A stretch of DNA of 64,000 nucleotides from Pseudomonas kribbensis (GCF_003352185.1 NZ_CP029608.1:1426001-1490000); one strand, 5' to 3'. Counted from the stretch's first letter, positions 41,684 through 53,359 are shown. Notes: generated by a model not told the origin, from the letters alone. Made by a program: numbers and translations.

Positions 41684-43399
41684 TCAGCGGCGGATACGGG
41701 CCTGCAGGAAGGACAGTACGTCGGCAACCGGCAGCGCTTGCGCCTGGCCTTCGGTACGGCTCTTGTATTCCAGGTTGCCTTCGGCGAGGCCGCGGTCGCT
41801 GACCACGATCCGGTGTGGAATGCCGATCAGCTCCATGTCTGCGAACTTGATGCCCGGGCTGGTTTTCTTGTCGCGATCGTCCAGCAGCACTTCGAAGCCG
41901 GCCGCGGTCAGTTCCGCGTACAGCTTGTCGGTGGCTTCGCGCACCTGCTCGGTTTCATAGCGCAGCGGTACCAGGGCGATCTGGAATGGCGCCAGGGCGT
42001 CGCTCCAGATGATGCCGTTCTCGTCGTTGTTCTGCTCGATGGCCGCAGCCACCACGCGGGACACGCCGATGCCGTAGCAACCCATTTCCAGAGTCACAGG
42101 CTTGCCGTTCTCGCCCAGCACTTCGCACTTCATCGCCTTGCTGTACTTGTTGCCCAGCTGGAAGATGTGTCCGACTTCGATGCCGCGCTTGATTTCCAGG
42201 GTGCCCTTGCCGTCCGGGCTCGGGTCGCCGGCCACGACGTTGCGCAGGTCGGCCACGGTCGGAACCGGCAGGTCACGCTCCCAGTTCACGCCGAAGTAGT
42301 GCTTGTCGTCGATGTTGGCACCGATGCCGAAGTCGCTCATCAGCTCGACCGAACGGTCGATGATGATCGGCAGTGGCAGGTTCAGCGGGCCGAGGGAACC
42401 AGCGCCGGCGCCGATGGCGTCACGCAGTTCGGCGTCGGACGCCATGACCAGCGGGCTGGCGACGCCAGGTTGCTGGGCAGCCTTGATTTCGTTCAGCTCG
42501 TGGTCGCCACGGATGACCAGGGCGATCAGCTTGCCTTCTTCCTCGGCGTGTACGATCAGGGTCTTGATGGTCTTTTCGATCGGCAGACCGAATTTTTCCA
42601 CCAGGGCCGCGATGGTCTTGGTGTCCGGGGTGTCGACCAGACGCAGTTCTTCGGCCGGCGCAGCGCGGGAGGTTTCACGCGGTACGGCTTCGGCTTTCTC
42701 GATGTTCGCGGCGTAGTCGGAGCCGTTGCTGAAGACGATATCGTCTTCGCCGGACTCGGCCAGCACGTGGAATTCGTGGGAGCCGGCACCGCCGATGGAA
42801 CCGTTGTCGGCTTCGACCGGACGGAATTTCAGGCCCAGACGGGTGAACACGTTGCAGTACGCCTCGTGCATGCGGTCATAGGTGACCTGCAGCGACGCCT
42901 GGTCGGCGTGGAACGAGTACGCGTCCTTCATGATGAATTCACGGCCGCGCATCAAACCGAAGCGTGGGCGGATTTCGTCACGGAACTTGGTCTGGATCTG
43001 GTACAGGTTGATCGGCAGCTGCTTGTAGCTGCTCAACTCGTTGCGCATCAGATCGGTGATCACTTCTTCGTGGGTCGGGCCCGCGCAGAAGTCGCGACCG
43101 TGACGGTCTTTGATGCGCAGCAGCTCAGGGCCGTATTCTTCCCAGCGCCCCGATTCCTGCCACAGCTCGGCCGGTTGGGTGCTCGGCATCAACACTTCCA
43201 GAGAGCCGGCGGCGTTCATCTCTTCGCGAACGATGGCTTCCACCTTGCGCATTACCCGCAGGCCCATCGGCAGCCAGGTGTACAGGCCCGAGGCGAGTTT
43301 GCGGATCATGCCGGCGCGCAGCATCAGCTGATGGCTGATCACGACCGCGTCGGAAGGCGTTTCTTTCTGTGTGGCGAGCAAAAATTGACTGGTGCGCAT
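41684..43399 (-). CDS. proS: Prolyl-tRNA synthetase
   Basis: 571 residues, the long bacterial form. Class II motifs are present: motif 2 near [20 protein letters not shown], motif 3 near [20 protein letters not shown], and the YbaK-like editing insert ([20 protein letters not shown] to about residue 390) that clears Ala-tRNA-Pro. C-terminal anticodon domain with [20 protein letters not shown]. Confidence 0.98.
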   Translation of the reverse strand: MRTSQFLLATQKETPSDAVVISHQLMLRAGMIRKLASGLYTWLPMGLRVMRKVEAIVREEMNAAGSLEVLMPSTQPAELWQESGRWEEYGPELLRIKDRHGRDFCAGPTHEEVITDLMRNELSSYKQLPINLYQIQTKFRDEIRPRFGLMRGREFIMKDAYSFHADQASLQVTYDRMHEAYCNVFTRLGLKFRPVEADNGSIGGAGSHEFHVLAESGEDDIVFSNGSDYAANIEKAEAVPRETSRAAPAEELRLVDTPDTKTIAALVEKFGLPIEKTIKTLIVHAEEEGKLIALVIRGDHELNEIKAAQQPGVASPLVMASDAELRDAIGAGAGSLGPLNLPLPIIIDRSVELMSDFGIGANIDDKHYFGVNWERDLPVPTVADLRNVVAGDPSPDGKGTLEIKRGIEVGHIFQLGNKYSKAMKCEVLGENGKPVTLEMGCYGIGVSRVVAAAIEQNNDENGIIWSDALAPFQIALVPLRYETEQVREATDKLYAELTAAGFEVLLDDRDKKTSPGIKFADMELIGIPHRIVVSDRGLAEGNLEYKSRTEGQAQALPVADVLSFLQARIRR

Positions 43400-43514
43400 G
43401 GTTGGCCGTTGTCGGTTGCTATGACTGGAAATGACGGAGCAGTGTACCGGCGAGAGCTGCCGACGTACAGAAGTGCAGGCCCGGCGGAAACCCTCCCGCC
43501 GGGTGCGAGATGTC

Positions 43515-45074
43515 TTACGACTCTTCGGCGACGGGCGTCGACACGGGTTCCGGTGTCGGTGTCGGGCCTTCGCGGCGACTCTCCTGGAACCAGTGCAGGG
43601 CGATCAGCACCAGGGTCGGTACGCCGAGCGCCGCTGTGATGATGAAGAAGTTGTGATAGCCGAACTTCTCCACCATGACCCCGGAGTAGCCGCCGATGAG
43701 GCGTGGCAGCAACAGCATGATCGAGCTGAGGAGGGCGTACTGGGTCGCGGAGAATTTCAGGTTGGTCAGGCTCGACAGATAGGCGACGAACGCCGAAGTG
43801 GCCATGCCCGAGCTGAAGTTGTCGAGGGAAATGGTCACTACCAGCATCTGCAGGTTGGGGCCCATGTCCGCCAGCATCACGAACAGCAGATTGGTGGCTG
43901 CCGACGCGGCACCGCCGATGAACAGGATCGGCAGAATCCCGAAGCGCACGATCAGCAGGCCGCCCATGCCGGCGCCCACCAGGGTCATGATCAGGCCGAA
44001 GATCTTGCTGACGCTGGCGATCTGGTCCTTGGTGAAGCCCTGGTCGATGTAGAACACGTTGGCCATCACGCCCATCACCGTGTCAGACATGCGATAGGTG
44101 GCGATCAGGCCGAGCAGCAGCAGGGCCTGCCAGCGGTAGCGCAGGATGAAATCGTTGACCGGCGTCAGCACTGGCGCCAGGCCACGGCGACCCATGGTCG
44201 ACAGGCACAGGCCGGTCAGCAGGGTGTAGAGAATGGCGCGCAGGAATGCCCGGTCTTCCAGCAGCAGGTCCAGCGGGCTCATGGTGCCGAACAGTACGCT
44301 GGCGAAATCGGTGTTGTAGAGCTGGGTGAACATGGCCGGTACGGAAACCAGCAGGACGATCAGCACGAATACCGACATCAGCTGGTGCATGAAGGTGTAG
44401 CGCCCGGCCTGCAACTGGGTACGCAGCGGCACTGGCGGCTCGCGCATCAGCAGGGTGGTGATCAGCGCAGGCACCATCAAGGCGCCGAACAACGCGTAAG
44501 TGCCGGTCCAGGCGGAATGCTGGTAGTTGAAACCGGTGGAGCCGAAACCTTCGGCGAAGAACAGTGCTCCGGCGGTCGCCAGCAGGGCTGCGACCCGATA
44601 GCCAGACATGTAACTGGCGGCCAGTGCGGCCTGGCGGTTGTCCTCGGCGATTTCCAGTCGATAGGCGTCGACGGCGATGTCCTGGGTGGCGGAAGCGAAG
44701 GCGACGATCACGGCAATGGCGATCAGCCAGGACAAGTGTTTCTGCGGGTCGCAGAAGCCCATGCCGATCAGGCCGAGGATTACCAGCGACTGCGCAAGCA
44801 CCAGCCACGAACGGCGTCGGCCCAGTTTGCCGAGCAACGGCAGGCGCCACTGGTCGAGCAGCGGCGACCAGACCCATTTGAAGGCATAGGCCAGACCGAT
44901 CAGGCTGGCATAGCCGATCGTCTCGCGGGCTACACCGGCTTCACGCAGCCAGACCGAAAGTGTCGAGAACACCAGCATGTACGGCAGGCCGGCGGCGAAA
45001 CCCAGCAACAACAGCACGAGCGTCGAAGGACTGGCATAGGCGGCGAGCGCGGCGCGCCAGGTTTTACGGGGCAT
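43515..45074 (-). CDS. ampG: Muropeptide permease AmpG (MFS)
   Basis: 519 residues with 12-14 membrane helices. N-terminus [20 protein letters not shown], then [20 protein letters not shown] and [16 protein letters not shown] are AmpG hallmarks. Imports anhydro-muropeptides for cell-wall recycling and so affects AmpC beta-lactamase induction. The C-terminal tail is Pro/Thr-rich ([17 protein letters not shown]). Stands alone between proS and the alkyltransferase-like gene. Confidence 0.9.
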   Translation of the reverse strand: MPRKTWRAALAAYASPSTLVLLLLGFAAGLPYMLVFSTLSVWLREAGVARETIGYASLIGLAYAFKWVWSPLLDQWRLPLLGKLGRRRSWLVLAQSLVILGLIGMGFCDPQKHLSWLIAIAVIVAFASATQDIAVDAYRLEIAEDNRQAALAASYMSGYRVAALLATAGALFFAEGFGSTGFNYQHSAWTGTYALFGALMVPALITTLLMREPPVPLRTQLQAGRYTFMHQLMSVFVLIVLLVSVPAMFTQLYNTDFASVLFGTMSPLDLLLEDRAFLRAILYTLLTGLCLSTMGRRGLAPVLTPVNDFILRYRWQALLLLGLIATYRMSDTVMGVMANVFYIDQGFTKDQIASVSKIFGLIMTLVGAGMGGLLIVRFGILPILFIGGAASAATNLLFVMLADMGPNLQMLVVTISLDNFSSGMATSAFVAYLSSLTNLKFSATQYALLSSIMLLLPRLIGGYSGVMVEKFGYHNFFIITAALGVPTLVLIALHWFQESRREGPTPTPEPVSTPVAEES

Positions 45075-45117
45075 GGGCTGAAGTCTGCCTCAAGATTGCG
45101 AAAACAAAGCGCGCACT

Positions 45118-45471
45118 CTAACCGCTGTGCTCTACCGGACGCCAGCCATGGCGCCGAATATCCACACGATTGTTCAGGATCGTAACGCCCTCCATACGCA
45201 ATCGTGCCCGCTGCTCATCACCCGAAGGGCTGCCTGCCGGCAGGCTGATCCGACCGCCGGCACCGAGTACGCGGTGCCAGGGCAGCTTGGTGTCGCCCGG
45301 CAACTGGCTCAGAGTGCGGCCGACCCAGCGGGCGGCGCGCCCCAACCCGGCCAGTTCGGCCAACTGACCATAGCTGACGACCTTGCCTTCGGGCACTTGG
45401 GCAAGGGTCGAATAGAGTGCCGTGCGTCGGATTTGCGGATCGTTTTCGCAGGCTTGTATCGGGTCTGTCAC
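45118..45471 (-). CDS. Alkyltransferase-like protein (ATL, MGMT family without Cys)
   Basis: About 117 residues. The fold of O6-alkylguanine transferase is present (VPEGKVVSYGQLAELAGLGR, ARWVGRTLSQLP), but the reactive Cys of PCHRV is Trp: LPWHRVLGAGGRI. Such ATL proteins bind O6-alkylguanine without repair and guide nucleotide excision repair. The GTG is chosen because AGGAA lies eight bases before it; an ATG ten codons upstream (45501) has no such site. Confidence 0.85.
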   Translation of the reverse strand: MTDPIQACENDPQIRRTALYSTLAQVPEGKVVSYGQLAELAGLGRAARWVGRTLSQLPGDTKLPWHRVLGAGGRISLPAGSPSGDEQRARLRMEGVTILNNRVDIRRHGWRPVEHSG

Positions 45472-45636
45472 GTGCGCCGTTCCTGAACAGGGTCGATTCA
45501 TGGATGAAAGGGTAATCCGTGATCGGGCAATTGAGAAATGAACTCAACAGAAATAGCCGGGTCACTCCTTGTCAGAGGATTATTCCTACGGATAATGCCG
45601 ACCCTTTTTTCGCAAACCCGAGCCCCCGATTCGCTT

Positions 45637-46644
45637 ATGTTGTCCAGAACCCTGTTGTGCCTTGCTGTCTTCAGTGCGTCCACGCCCTTGCTTGCCGATA
45701 CCGTCTGGTTGAAGAACGGTGACAAGCTGAGCGGCAAAATCACCCTGTTCGACGGCGGTAAGTTGCTGGTCCAGACCCAGTACGCCGGTGCGGTCACCAT
45801 CGACTGGAAACAGGTGAAGACGCTGGAGAGCGATCAGGAACTGCTGGTCAAGCAGGACGCCTACAGCGGCGAGAAAGCCAAGTCGCTGACCGCCGCTGAC
45901 GATGGCAAGGTCACCCTGGCCAACGGCGAGGCGCCGAAAACCGTCGAGCTGGCGAGCATCCAGCAGATTCTCAAGCCCAAGCCGGTGGTCGAGGATCTGG
46001 TCTGGAAGGGCAATGTCGATCTGGCACTGGATTATCAGCGTGCCGAAAAAGACACCAATGACTACGACATCGGCTTCAAGACCTCGGCGCGCCATGGCCG
46101 TTGGCGTCATACCGCTGAAGGCGAGTACAACCGCGAAGTCCAGGATGAGGTGGTGACCACCAACAACTGGCGCGCCGAATACGCTCTGGACCGCTTCCTG
46201 ACAGACAAGTGGTTCTGGCAGGGGCGGTTGAACTACAAACGCGACTACGTCGAAGAGCTGTCACGCCAGCGTGTGGTCGGTACGGGTCCGGGCTATCAGT
46301 TCTGGGATGACGAGCTGGGAGCGTTCTCTCTCGGCTCGCTGCTCAACCGCACCGATTACGAGTACAGCGACGGCGGCACGGACAACTTCTATTCCGTCGC
46401 CATGAAATGGGACTACAACCGCTACCTGATCGGCAAGAAGGTGCAGTTCTTCACCACCGGCGAGATTGGCAAGCCGCTGTCGGACGTCGCCAACTATGCC
46501 CTGGATTCGGAAGTGGGCCTGCGCTACAAGGTGACGGACTGGGCATCGCTCAATCTGAAAGCCGAGCGCGACATCATCAGCGGCACCAAGGACGCGGATC
46601 TGAACAAGACCCGCTACACCGCCGGGTTTGGCGTGGCCTGGTAA
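45637..46644 (+). CDS. DUF481 outer-membrane protein (YdiY-like)
   Basis: 335 residues. Signal peptide MLSRTLLCLAVFSASTPLLA, then DTVWLKNGDKLSGKITLFDG, a small beta domain, and a DUF481 beta-barrel with repeated aromatic strands (WRHTAEGEYNREVQDEVVT, DWASLNLKAERDIISGT) ending in W. Related to acid-inducible YdiY; transport role unknown. Upstream ATGs in frame lack a signal peptide. Confidence 0.85.
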   Translation: MLSRTLLCLAVFSASTPLLADTVWLKNGDKLSGKITLFDGGKLLVQTQYAGAVTIDWKQVKTLESDQELLVKQDAYSGEKAKSLTAADDGKVTLANGEAPKTVELASIQQILKPKPVVEDLVWKGNVDLALDYQRAEKDTNDYDIGFKTSARHGRWRHTAEGEYNREVQDEVVTTNNWRAEYALDRFLTDKWFWQGRLNYKRDYVEELSRQRVVGTGPGYQFWDDELGAFSLGSLLNRTDYEYSDGGTDNFYSVAMKWDYNRYLIGKKVQFFTTGEIGKPLSDVANYALDSEVGLRYKVTDWASLNLKAERDIISGTKDADLNKTRYTAGFGVAW

Positions 46645-46656
46645 CGCCGCACATAA

Positions 46657-46689
46657 AAAACGCAGCCTTTGTCGGGCTGCGTTTTTTTT
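46657..46689 (+). terminator. Terminator after DUF481 gene
   Basis: AAAACGCAGCC / GGCTGCGTTTT stem and eight Ts. Confidence 0.92.
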
Positions 46690-46712
46690 GCCTGTACAAA
46701 ACAGGCACCCAC

Positions 46713-46745
46713 AAAAAAGCCCCGCTTTTAAGGGCGGGGCTTCTT
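46713..46745 (-). terminator. Terminator after cold-shock gene
   Basis: AAGCCCCGC / GCGGGGCTT stem; reading on the minus strand it is followed by TTTTTT. Confidence 0.9.
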
Positions 46746-46762
46746 AGCCAGGAAGCTACAAG

Positions 46763-46972
46763 TTAGATAACTTGTACTTCTTCAGCTTGCATGCCTTTCT
46801 GACCGCGGGTAGCGATGAAAGAAACCTGTTGGCCTTCTTTCAGGCTTTTGAAGCCGTCGGACTGGATAGCTTTGAAGTGAACGAACAGGTCGTCACCGGA
46901 TTGTGGAGTGATGAAGCCGAAGCCTTTTTCATCGTTGAACCACTTAACGGTACCGGTTTGGCGATTAGACAT
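46763..46972 (-). CDS. Cold-shock protein (CspA family)
   Basis: 69 residues with RNP1 KGFGFI and RNP2 LFVHF motifs ([29 protein letters not shown]). Binds RNA or ssDNA and melts structures. AAGGAG before the ATG. A long untranslated leader, as in other csp genes, is likely in the 354 bases upstream. Confidence 0.95.
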   Translation of the reverse strand: MSNRQTGTVKWFNDEKGFGFITPQSGDDLFVHFKAIQSDGFKSLKEGQQVSFIATRGQKGMQAEEVQVI

Positions 46973-47326
46973 GGTGTAACTCCTTGAACAAAGATAACTG
47001 CGACTCAGGAAGAACCCTGGCCGAGACTGAGTGCAAAGAGCAGGAAAAATTCTTGTAGATGGTTGGATCGAAATTCAACATATCGTGTAGAGATTCTCAG
47101 TGACACAAGCAGCACAGTGGCGCCACCTTAACCCTTTTTCCGGAACGTGCCAATGCTTCTTGCGAAGGTTTCTCCGTTTTAAGGATCGGCGGTGTGACGG
47201 TTCGTCGCGAAGCCGCGTATTTCCTGCATGTTCGGCGAGATTTGCACCCTGGACTTTGAACCCGGCGGCGCGCCCGGTAAGATGCCGGACAGATTTTTTC
47301 CACCTCGCTATTCAGGACACCCCGCC
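46973..47326. other. 354-base intergenic region: csp leader and dcd promoter
   Basis: The near half is AT-rich and probably the long csp 5' leader (minus strand), a place for temperature-dependent folding. The other half precedes dcd. No gene seen. Confidence 0.5.
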
Positions 47327-47893
47327 ATGAGCATCAAATCGGACAAGTGGATTCGCCGCATGGCGCAGGAACACGGCATGATCGAGCCGTTCGTCGAGCG
47401 CCAGGTACGTGGCAGCGACGACAGCCGGGTGATCTCCTACGGTGTGTCGAGCTACGGCTACGATGTGCGTTGCACCAACCATTTCAAGGTGTTCACCAAC
47501 ATCAATTCGGCCATCGTCGATCCGAAGAACTTCGATGCCGGCAGCTTCGTCGATGTCCACAGCGACGTTTGCATCATCCCGCCGAACTCCTTCGCCCTGG
47601 CCACGACCGTTGAATACTTCCGTATTCCACGCAACGTGCTGACCATCTGCCTGGGCAAAAGCACCTACGCCCGTTGCGGCATCATCGTCAACGTCACTCC
47701 GCTTGAGCCTGAGTGGGAAGGCCAGGTGACCCTGGAATTCTCCAACACCACCAACCTGCCGGCGAAGATCTACGCCAATGAAGGTGTGGCGCAAATGCTG
47801 TTCCTGGAGTCCGACGAGGAATGTGAAGTTTCCTACAAGGACCGTGCGGGCAAGTACCAGGGCCAGCGTGGCGTGACCCTGCCGCGGACCTGA
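47327..47893 (+). CDS. dcd: dCTP deaminase
   Basis: 188 residues. Makes dUTP from dCTP for thymidylate supply. Family motifs: [37 protein letters not shown] (catalytic Glu) and [10 protein letters not shown] at the end. Standard start and length for Pseudomonas. Confidence 0.97.
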   Translation: MSIKSDKWIRRMAQEHGMIEPFVERQVRGSDDSRVISYGVSSYGYDVRCTNHFKVFTNINSAIVDPKNFDAGSFVDVHSDVCIIPPNSFALATTVEYFRIPRNVLTICLGKSTYARCGIIVNVTPLEPEWEGQVTLEFSNTTNLPAKIYANEGVAQMLFLESDEECEVSYKDRAGKYQGQRGVTLPRT

Positions 47894-47999
47894 GCCGTCC
47901 ATCCGGCAGTTACCGGGAATTCTTCGGCGGGTAGACACTCTATGGGGTGTACTGCCCGTTTCGCGAACAGCGGGACGGGCCTTCGCCGAGGAGTGCTCC

Positions 48000-48209
48000 A
48001 TGAAGATCGATCCGCAAATCACTGCCGAACTGGCAAGGCTCGAGCCCAATCAGGTTGGCGTATTGGCCTGGTCCTTGTTGGCACACCCGCCCGTCACCCT
48101 GGCTGGCGGAATTCCTCACCAGCCTGATCCCGACACCCCCAACGAAGAACCGACCGAGCCCGGCGAGCCTACGCTCCCGGACAAACCACCACCTGCGCCC
48201 GTCGCGTGA
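48000..48209 (+). CDS. Small protein with Pro-rich tail
   Basis: 69 residues, AGGAG before the ATG. The first half is helical (DPQITAELARLEPNQVGVLA); the second half is a low-complexity Pro/Glu/Asp tail (PDPDTPNEEPTEPGEPTLPD). No family is recognised and function is unknown. Placed after dcd, convergent with pdeM. Confidence 0.6.
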   Translation: MKIDPQITAELARLEPNQVGVLAWSLLAHPPVTLAGGIPHQPDPDTPNEEPTEPGEPTLPDKPPPAPVA

Positions 48210-48248
48210 TTGAATGTATGGCCCGTCGACTGAATCCTGAACAGGACT

Positions 48249-48905
48249 TCAGCCGACGGGCCATATTTCATTGTCGCCAATGACAAAGATCCGACAGCTG
48301 TCTTCTTTCCCCACCGGATAACCGCCGGTGAAGGCACCGAAGGCCGGCAGCAGGCTGATGCGTTCTCCCAGCCTGAAACACGCCAGCCGCAGACGCTGAC
48401 GCCCCTTGCCGTTCAATCGATAAACCGGATGTACGTGCCCGGCGAGGACGTGGCGTTCAGGGTGCGGATCGGGTTCGTGCTGCAAGGCGAAGGGCCCGAG
48501 CAGCAAGGGCTCCGGCACCACCCGGATATTCAGCGTCTGGGGTGGATCACCGGCACGTTTATCGTGATTGCCGCGAATCAGCGTGATCGGCAGATCCGCA
48601 TGACGTGCCCGCCACTGCGCCAATGCCTGCAAGGTGTCGGTGGCGTGGGAGCCGGGGCCATGCAAAAAATCACCGAGGAAGATCAGTTGCCGGCACGGCA
48701 GTTTCTCCAGCAACTGTTCGATCACCGCAATGTTGCTCGCCGTGGTGCCCTGCGGCACCGGTTGTCCCAGGCGCCGGTAGGCGGCCGCCTTGCCGAAATG
48801 CACGTCGGCAATCAGCAGCGCCTGTTGCGCCGGCCAATACAGTGCCTTTTCCGGCAACAGCCAGAGTTCTTCACCCGCCAGACGCACAGGGTAGGGCGCG
48901 CCCAT
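48249..48905 (-). CDS. pdeM: Ligase-associated DNA damage response phosphoesterase PdeM
   Basis: 218 residues. Calcineurin-like metallo-phosphoesterase with DVHFGK (residues 34-39), GDFLHG, GNHDK and GHVHP motifs, complete for two metals. Proteins of this group cluster with an Lhr-type helicase, an ATP-dependent ligase and an MBL exonuclease. Its start overlaps the helicase stop (TGATG), so the two are coupled. Likely trims DNA ends in repair; exact substrate unproven. Confidence 0.88.
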   Translation of the reverse strand: MGAPYPVRLAGEELWLLPEKALYWPAQQALLIADVHFGKAAAYRRLGQPVPQGTTASNIAVIEQLLEKLPCRQLIFLGDFLHGPGSHATDTLQALAQWRARHADLPITLIRGNHDKRAGDPPQTLNIRVVPEPLLLGPFALQHEPDPHPERHVLAGHVHPVYRLNGKGRQRLRLACFRLGERISLLPAFGAFTGGYPVGKEDSCRIFVIGDNEIWPVG

Positions 48906-51391
48906 CAGGATTGACCCTTGTCGGCGGTTTTCTCCAGATCGCCGACCATGCGCCGGATCCGGTCGGCGAGTCTTTCCGAACTCATGCTTTCGCGCATGCG
49001 TTCCACCAGCAGCGGGAAGCCGAGCGGTGTAGGACGTTTGATCAGGTGCATGTCCAGTTTCATCCGGTTGATTCGCTCCAGGGTCTGTTCCAGTCGACGA
49101 ATATCCAGTTCTTCCCGTAGGACTTCTTCCCCGGCCTGCGCCAGCAACAGATTGTCGGCGTCGTATTGCTTGAACACTTCGAAAAACAGCCCGCTGGAGG
49201 CCTGTACCTGACGGGTGCTTTTCGGCGCGCCGGGGTAACCGGCGAACACCAGGCCCGCGATCCGCGCGATTTCCCGAAACCTGCGCAGTGCCAGTTCGCC
49301 GGCGTTGAGGCTGGCGAGCACATCCTTCAACAAATCTTCGGGACTGAGCAGGGCACCATCCAGTTGCACAGACCAGTCAACCGGCGTGGCGCTGAGCAAC
49401 TCCAGTCCGTAATCATTGACCGCAATCGAGAAGGTCACAGGCAGGCGCTGGCTGACCCGCCATGCCAGCAGGCTGGCTAGCCCCAGATGCACCTGACGTC
49501 CGGCAAACGGATAGAGGAAAAGATGCCAGCCTTCGCGGGACTTCAGCACTTCGGCCAGCAGATTGTTGACGGTCGGCAAACCCGACCAACGCATCTGCGT
49601 TTCCAGCAGCGGGCGCAAGGCCTGCATTTCCGGGCCGGCAAACTCACCGTGTGCTGCGGCGCTGAATCGAGCGACCACCGCTTCGGCCAGTTCACTGGAC
49701 AGCGGCATGCGCCCGCCATTCCAGCGCGGCACGGCGGCTTTTTTCGCGGTGCTGCGTTTGACGTAGGCAGTCATGTTTTCCACCCGCACCAGCTCCAGCA
49801 AGCGTCCGGCGAACAGGAAACCGTCACCGGGTTTGAGGCGGGCGATGAAGCCTTCCTCAACGCTGCCCAGTTGCTTGCCGCCTCCGCCCTTGCTCCAGAA
49901 TTTCAGATGGATGCTGGCCTCGCTGACGATGGTACCGATGCTCATCCGGTGCCGCCGGGCCAGACGCGCGTCCGGCACTCGCCAGACACCCTGTTCGTCC
50001 GGCTCGACCCGACGGTAATCCGGGTAAGCCGTCAGCGACATCCCGCCATGGCGTACGAACGCCAGCGCCCAAGCCCACTCCGCCAGCGTCAGGTCGCGAT
50101 AAGCCCAGGCTCCCCGGACTTCTTCGTACAAGTCCTCGGGTAAAAAGCCACCACCCAATGCCATGCTGACCAGATGCTGGACCAGCACATCCAGCGGTTT
50201 TTGCGGTGACAGACGCGGTTCAATCCGTCGCTGCGCCACCGCATCGCGAGCGGCTGCGGCTTCGATCAGTTCCAGGCTGTGGGTCGGCACCAGAGTGACC
50301 CGCGACGTTCGACCGGGCGCATGGCCTGAACGTCCGGCACGCTGCATCAGACGCGCCACGCCTTTGGCCGAACCGATTTGCAGCACCCGTTCCACCGGTA
50401 GAAAGTCCACTCCAAGATCCAGGCTCGAAGTGCAGACCACCGCTTTGAGCTGACCATTCTTCAACGCCTGCTCGACCCAGTCCCGGGTCTCGCGGGACAG
50501 CGAGCTGTGGTGCAAGGCAATCAACCCGGCCCAGTCCGGACGCGCGCCCAGCAAGGCCTGATACCAGATTTCCGACTGCGCCCGAGTATTGGTGAACACC
50601 AGGCTGCTGGCGCAGACGTCCAGTTCGGCAACCACTTGCGGCAACATCTTCAGACCGATATGCCCGGCCCAGGGAAAACGCTCGATCTGCGGTGGGAGCA
50701 GAGTATCGACCCGCAGCGTTTTTTCGCTTTGACCCTGAACACTCACGCCACTGCCCTGCGGGATCAGTACCTGTTCGGCGTGGGATTGATTGCCGAGCGT
50801 CGCAGAAACACCCCAGACGATCAGTCCCGGATGCCAGCGCCGCAGGCGGGCGAGGGCCAGTTGCAATTGCACGCCGCGTTTGTTGCCGAGCAGTTCGTGC
50901 CACTCATCCACCACGACCATGCGCAAGGTCGACAGCGCCGTTTGCGCGTCGGCGCGGGCGAGCATCAGGGTCAGGCTTTCCGGGGTGGTGATCAGCGCGG
51001 TCGGCAAGCGCCGGTTCTGCCGGGCGCGTTCGCTGCTGCCGGTGTCGCCGGTGCGCAGGCCGACGCTCCAGGGGATTTGCAGATCGTCCAGCGGCGTTTG
51101 CAAAGCACGCGCGGTGTCGGCGGCCAGCGCCCGCATCGGTGTGATCCACAAGACAGTCAGCGGTTCGGCAGGCGGCGGGCGTTTGCGGGTGGTCTCTGCG
51201 GCAAGCCCGGAGCGGGCAAATCGATTGAGTGCGGCAAACCACACCGCGTAGGTTTTACCGGCGCCGGTGCTGGCGTGCAGCAGTCCCGACTCGCCACGCT
51301 TGACCGCCGCCCACACCTGCTTCTGAAAGGCGAACGGCTTCCAGTCGCGGGCGCTGAACCAGTGTCTGGCGAAGTCGGTGGAAGTGCCCAT
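48905..51391 (-). CDS. Ligase-associated DEXH-box helicase (Lhr-type)
   Basis: 828 residues. Walker [12 protein letters not shown] (about 41-51), Walker [13 protein letters not shown], motif VSATLGN, a helicase C domain with [20 protein letters not shown] and [10 protein letters not shown]-terminal winged and Lhr-core part ([19 protein letters not shown]) follows. In many bacteria it sits beside the ligase and exonuclease; here they are 4.2 kb away across an ABC transporter operon. It starts 59 bases after the transporter ATPase gene stop. Confidence 0.93.
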   Translation of the reverse strand: MGTSTDFARHWFSARDWKPFAFQKQVWAAVKRGESGLLHASTGAGKTYAVWFAALNRFARSGLAAETTRKRPPPAEPLTVLWITPMRALAADTARALQTPLDDLQIPWSVGLRTGDTGSSERARQNRRLPTALITTPESLTLMLARADAQTALSTLRMVVVDEWHELLGNKRGVQLQLALARLRRWHPGLIVWGVSATLGNQSHAEQVLIPQGSGVSVQGQSEKTLRVDTLLPPQIERFPWAGHIGLKMLPQVVAELDVCASSLVFTNTRAQSEIWYQALLGARPDWAGLIALHHSSLSRETRDWVEQALKNGQLKAVVCTSSLDLGVDFLPVERVLQIGSAKGVARLMQRAGRSGHAPGRTSRVTLVPTHSLELIEAAAARDAVAQRRIEPRLSPQKPLDVLVQHLVSMALGGGFLPEDLYEEVRGAWAYRDLTLAEWAWALAFVRHGGMSLTAYPDYRRVEPDEQGVWRVPDARLARRHRMSIGTIVSEASIHLKFWSKGGGGKQLGSVEEGFIARLKPGDGFLFAGRLLELVRVENMTAYVKRSTAKKAAVPRWNGGRMPLSSELAEAVVARFSAAAHGEFAGPEMQALRPLLETQMRWSGLPTVNNLLAEVLKSREGWHLFLYPFAGRQVHLGLASLLAWRVSQRLPVTFSIAVNDYGLELLSATPVDWSVQLDGALLSPEDLLKDVLASLNAGELALRRFREIARIAGLVFAGYPGAPKSTRQVQASSGLFFEVFKQYDADNLLLAQAGEEVLREELDIRRLEQTLERINRMKLDMHLIKRPTPLGFPLLVERMRESMSSERLADRIRRMVGDLEKTADKGQS

Positions 51392-51450
51392 GCCGGCGAC
51401 GTGTGCTCTGAAGGTGTTCCTTCAGTGACCGCGCCGGCCGGGCAATAGTT

Positions 51451-52215
51451 TTACTTGAGATTGCCGCTGAGGAATTGCTTCAGGCGTTCGCTTTTCGGAT
51501 TGCCCAGCACGTCTTCCGGCGCACCTTCTTCTTCCACCAGCCCCTGGTGCAGAAACAGCACCTGGCTCGACACCTTGCGCGCAAAACTCATTTCGTGGGT
51601 GACCATGATCATGGTCCGGCCTTCTTCCGCCAGGCCTTGAATCACCTTGAGCACTTCGCCGACCAGTTCCGGGTCGAGCGCCGAGGTCGGTTCGTCGAAC
51701 AGCATGACTTCCGGCTCCATGGCCAGGGCCCGGGCGATGGCCACCCGTTGTTGCTGGCCACCGGAAAGAAACGCCGGGTACTGATCGGCAACCCGGGCCG
51801 GCAGGCCGACCTTGTCCAGATAACGCCGGGCGCGATCATCGGCCTCGGCCTTGCTGCAACCCAGCACCCGGCGCGGGGCCATGGTGATGTTTTCCAGCAC
51901 GGTCATGTGGCTCCACAGGTTGAAATGCTGGAACACCATGGCGAGGCGGGTGCGCAGACGTTGCAGTTCCTCGGCGTCGGCGACGTGCATGCCGTGGCGG
52001 TCGGTGACCATGCGGATCGCCTGGCCGTCGAGGCTCATCGCGCCGTCGTTGGGTTGTTCGAGGAAGTTGATGCAGCGCAAAAAGGTGCTTTTGCCCGAGC
52101 CGCTGGCGCCGATCAGGCTGATCACGTCACCGGTTTTGGCTTTGAGCGAAACGCCTTTGAGCACCTGATGGTCGCCATAGCTTTTGTGCAGGCCTTCTAC
52201 GGTCAGTTTGTACAT
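51451..52215 (-). CDS. Amino acid ABC transporter ATP-binding protein (AotP/HisP-like)
   Basis: 254 residues. Walker [12 protein letters not shown], signature [15 protein letters not shown] and Walker [15 protein letters not shown] are complete. The HisP-type loop [18 protein letters not shown] marks the basic amino acid class. Last gene of a five-gene set whose order matches aotJQMOP of P. aeruginosa, though argR does not follow here. Confidence 0.92.
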   Translation of the reverse strand: MYKLTVEGLHKSYGDHQVLKGVSLKAKTGDVISLIGASGSGKSTFLRCINFLEQPNDGAMSLDGQAIRMVTDRHGMHVADAEELQRLRTRLAMVFQHFNLWSHMTVLENITMAPRRVLGCSKAEADDRARRYLDKVGLPARVADQYPAFLSGGQQQRVAIARALAMEPEVMLFDEPTSALDPELVGEVLKVIQGLAEEGRTMIMVTHEMSFARKVSSQVLFLHQGLVEEEGAPEDVLGNPKSERLKQFLSGNLK

Positions 52216-52228
52216 GGGACAGGCATCC

Positions 52229-53347
52229 TCAAGGCGAAAGTAAGTAGCCGCTGCGATAGGCTTCGGCGCCCGCGACGTGGGCGATCACCATGCCGGCCGT
52301 GGCCATGCGCCGCAGCGAGCGGGCATAGAGCAGACCGGAAGCGGTGCAATGGACTGGCGTGACCCGATCATTGATCGGGTCGATGATTTCGGCAATTTGC
52401 TGCCCGGCTTCCAGATGCTGCCCGGGCGTGGCGGTGTACACCAGCAGGCCGCCGACCGGCGTGGTGACAGGTTCGACACCGGCCAGCGGAGTAGCCGGGA
52501 ATGGCAGCTCCGGCAGCGGTTTCGAAGCGCCGGCGATGGCGCCGAAGTGAGTCAGGTAATCGAGCAGCGCCTGGCAGTCACGACTGGCCACGGGATGGCT
52601 GACGTCGCCCTGGCCACGCAACTCGACCGTGACCGAGAAACTGCCGAGGGGGATCTCGAAGTGCTCGCCGAAGCGTTCCTTCAATTGCCACCACAACAGG
52701 GTGAAGCATTCGTCGAACGACTGACCGCCGGAGTCGGTGGCCAGCAGGCTCGCCTTCGATTCGATGTAGCGCGCCAGCGGCTCGACCTGCGGCCAGGCCT
52801 CGGGCGTGGTGTAGAGGTGAACCACGGATTCGAAATCGCAGTGGAGGTCCAGCACCATGTCCGCGTCACAGGCCAGCCGTTGCAGGGTCAGGCGCTGGGA
52901 TTGCAGCTGAGTCGTGGCGGTATGGCGGGCGAGGGCGTTGCGCAGGCTGGTGCGAATCAGTTCGAGGTTGCGCTGCGGGTCGTCGCACAGTTGCGATTCG
53001 ATTTCGTTGCCGATCTCTTCGCTGAGGTCGACGAACCAGCGGTTGAAATTCTGCCCGCTCTCCAGCTCGTAGCGGCCCAGCGGCACGTCCATCAGCACTT
53101 GTTCGAGGCCGACCGGGTTGGCCACCGGCACCAGCACGATTTCGCTGATCAGGCGGCCGGCGGCTTCCAGCTCCGCCAGGCGTTGCTTGAGGTGCCAGGC
53201 CACCAGCATGCCGGGCAGTTCGTCGGCATGCAGCGAGGACTGGATGTAGATTTTGCCTTTGGCCTTTTCCGGGCCGAAGTGAAAGCTGTGGATCTGTCGT
53301 GCGGTCCCCGGCAGCGGGGCCAGCAGGTCATGTATCTGGTGGCGCAT
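52229..53347 (-). CDS. AotO-like succinylglutamate desuccinylase/aspartoacylase family protein
   Basis: 372 residues. Zinc-peptidase fold (M14-like) with [16 protein letters not shown] (His and Glu metal ligands) and [16 protein letters not shown] (third His). The C-terminal half has a biotinyl-like barrel ([20 protein letters not shown]). An unusual member inside a transport operon, as AotO in P. aeruginosa; it may process an imported acylated amino acid. Substrate unknown. Confidence 0.85.
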   Translation of the reverse strand: MRHQIHDLLAPLPGTARQIHSFHFGPEKAKGKIYIQSSLHADELPGMLVAWHLKQRLAELEAAGRLISEIVLVPVANPVGLEQVLMDVPLGRYELESGQNFNRWFVDLSEEIGNEIESQLCDDPQRNLELIRTSLRNALARHTATTQLQSQRLTLQRLACDADMVLDLHCDFESVVHLYTTPEAWPQVEPLARYIESKASLLATDSGGQSFDECFTLLWWQLKERFGEHFEIPLGSFSVTVELRGQGDVSHPVASRDCQALLDYLTHFGAIAGASKPLPELPFPATPLAGVEPVTTPVGGLLVYTATPGQHLEAGQQIAEIIDPINDRVTPVHCTASGLLYARSLRRMATAGMVIAHVAGAEAYRSGYLLSP

Positions 53348-53359
53348 TGCAGAGAGGTC

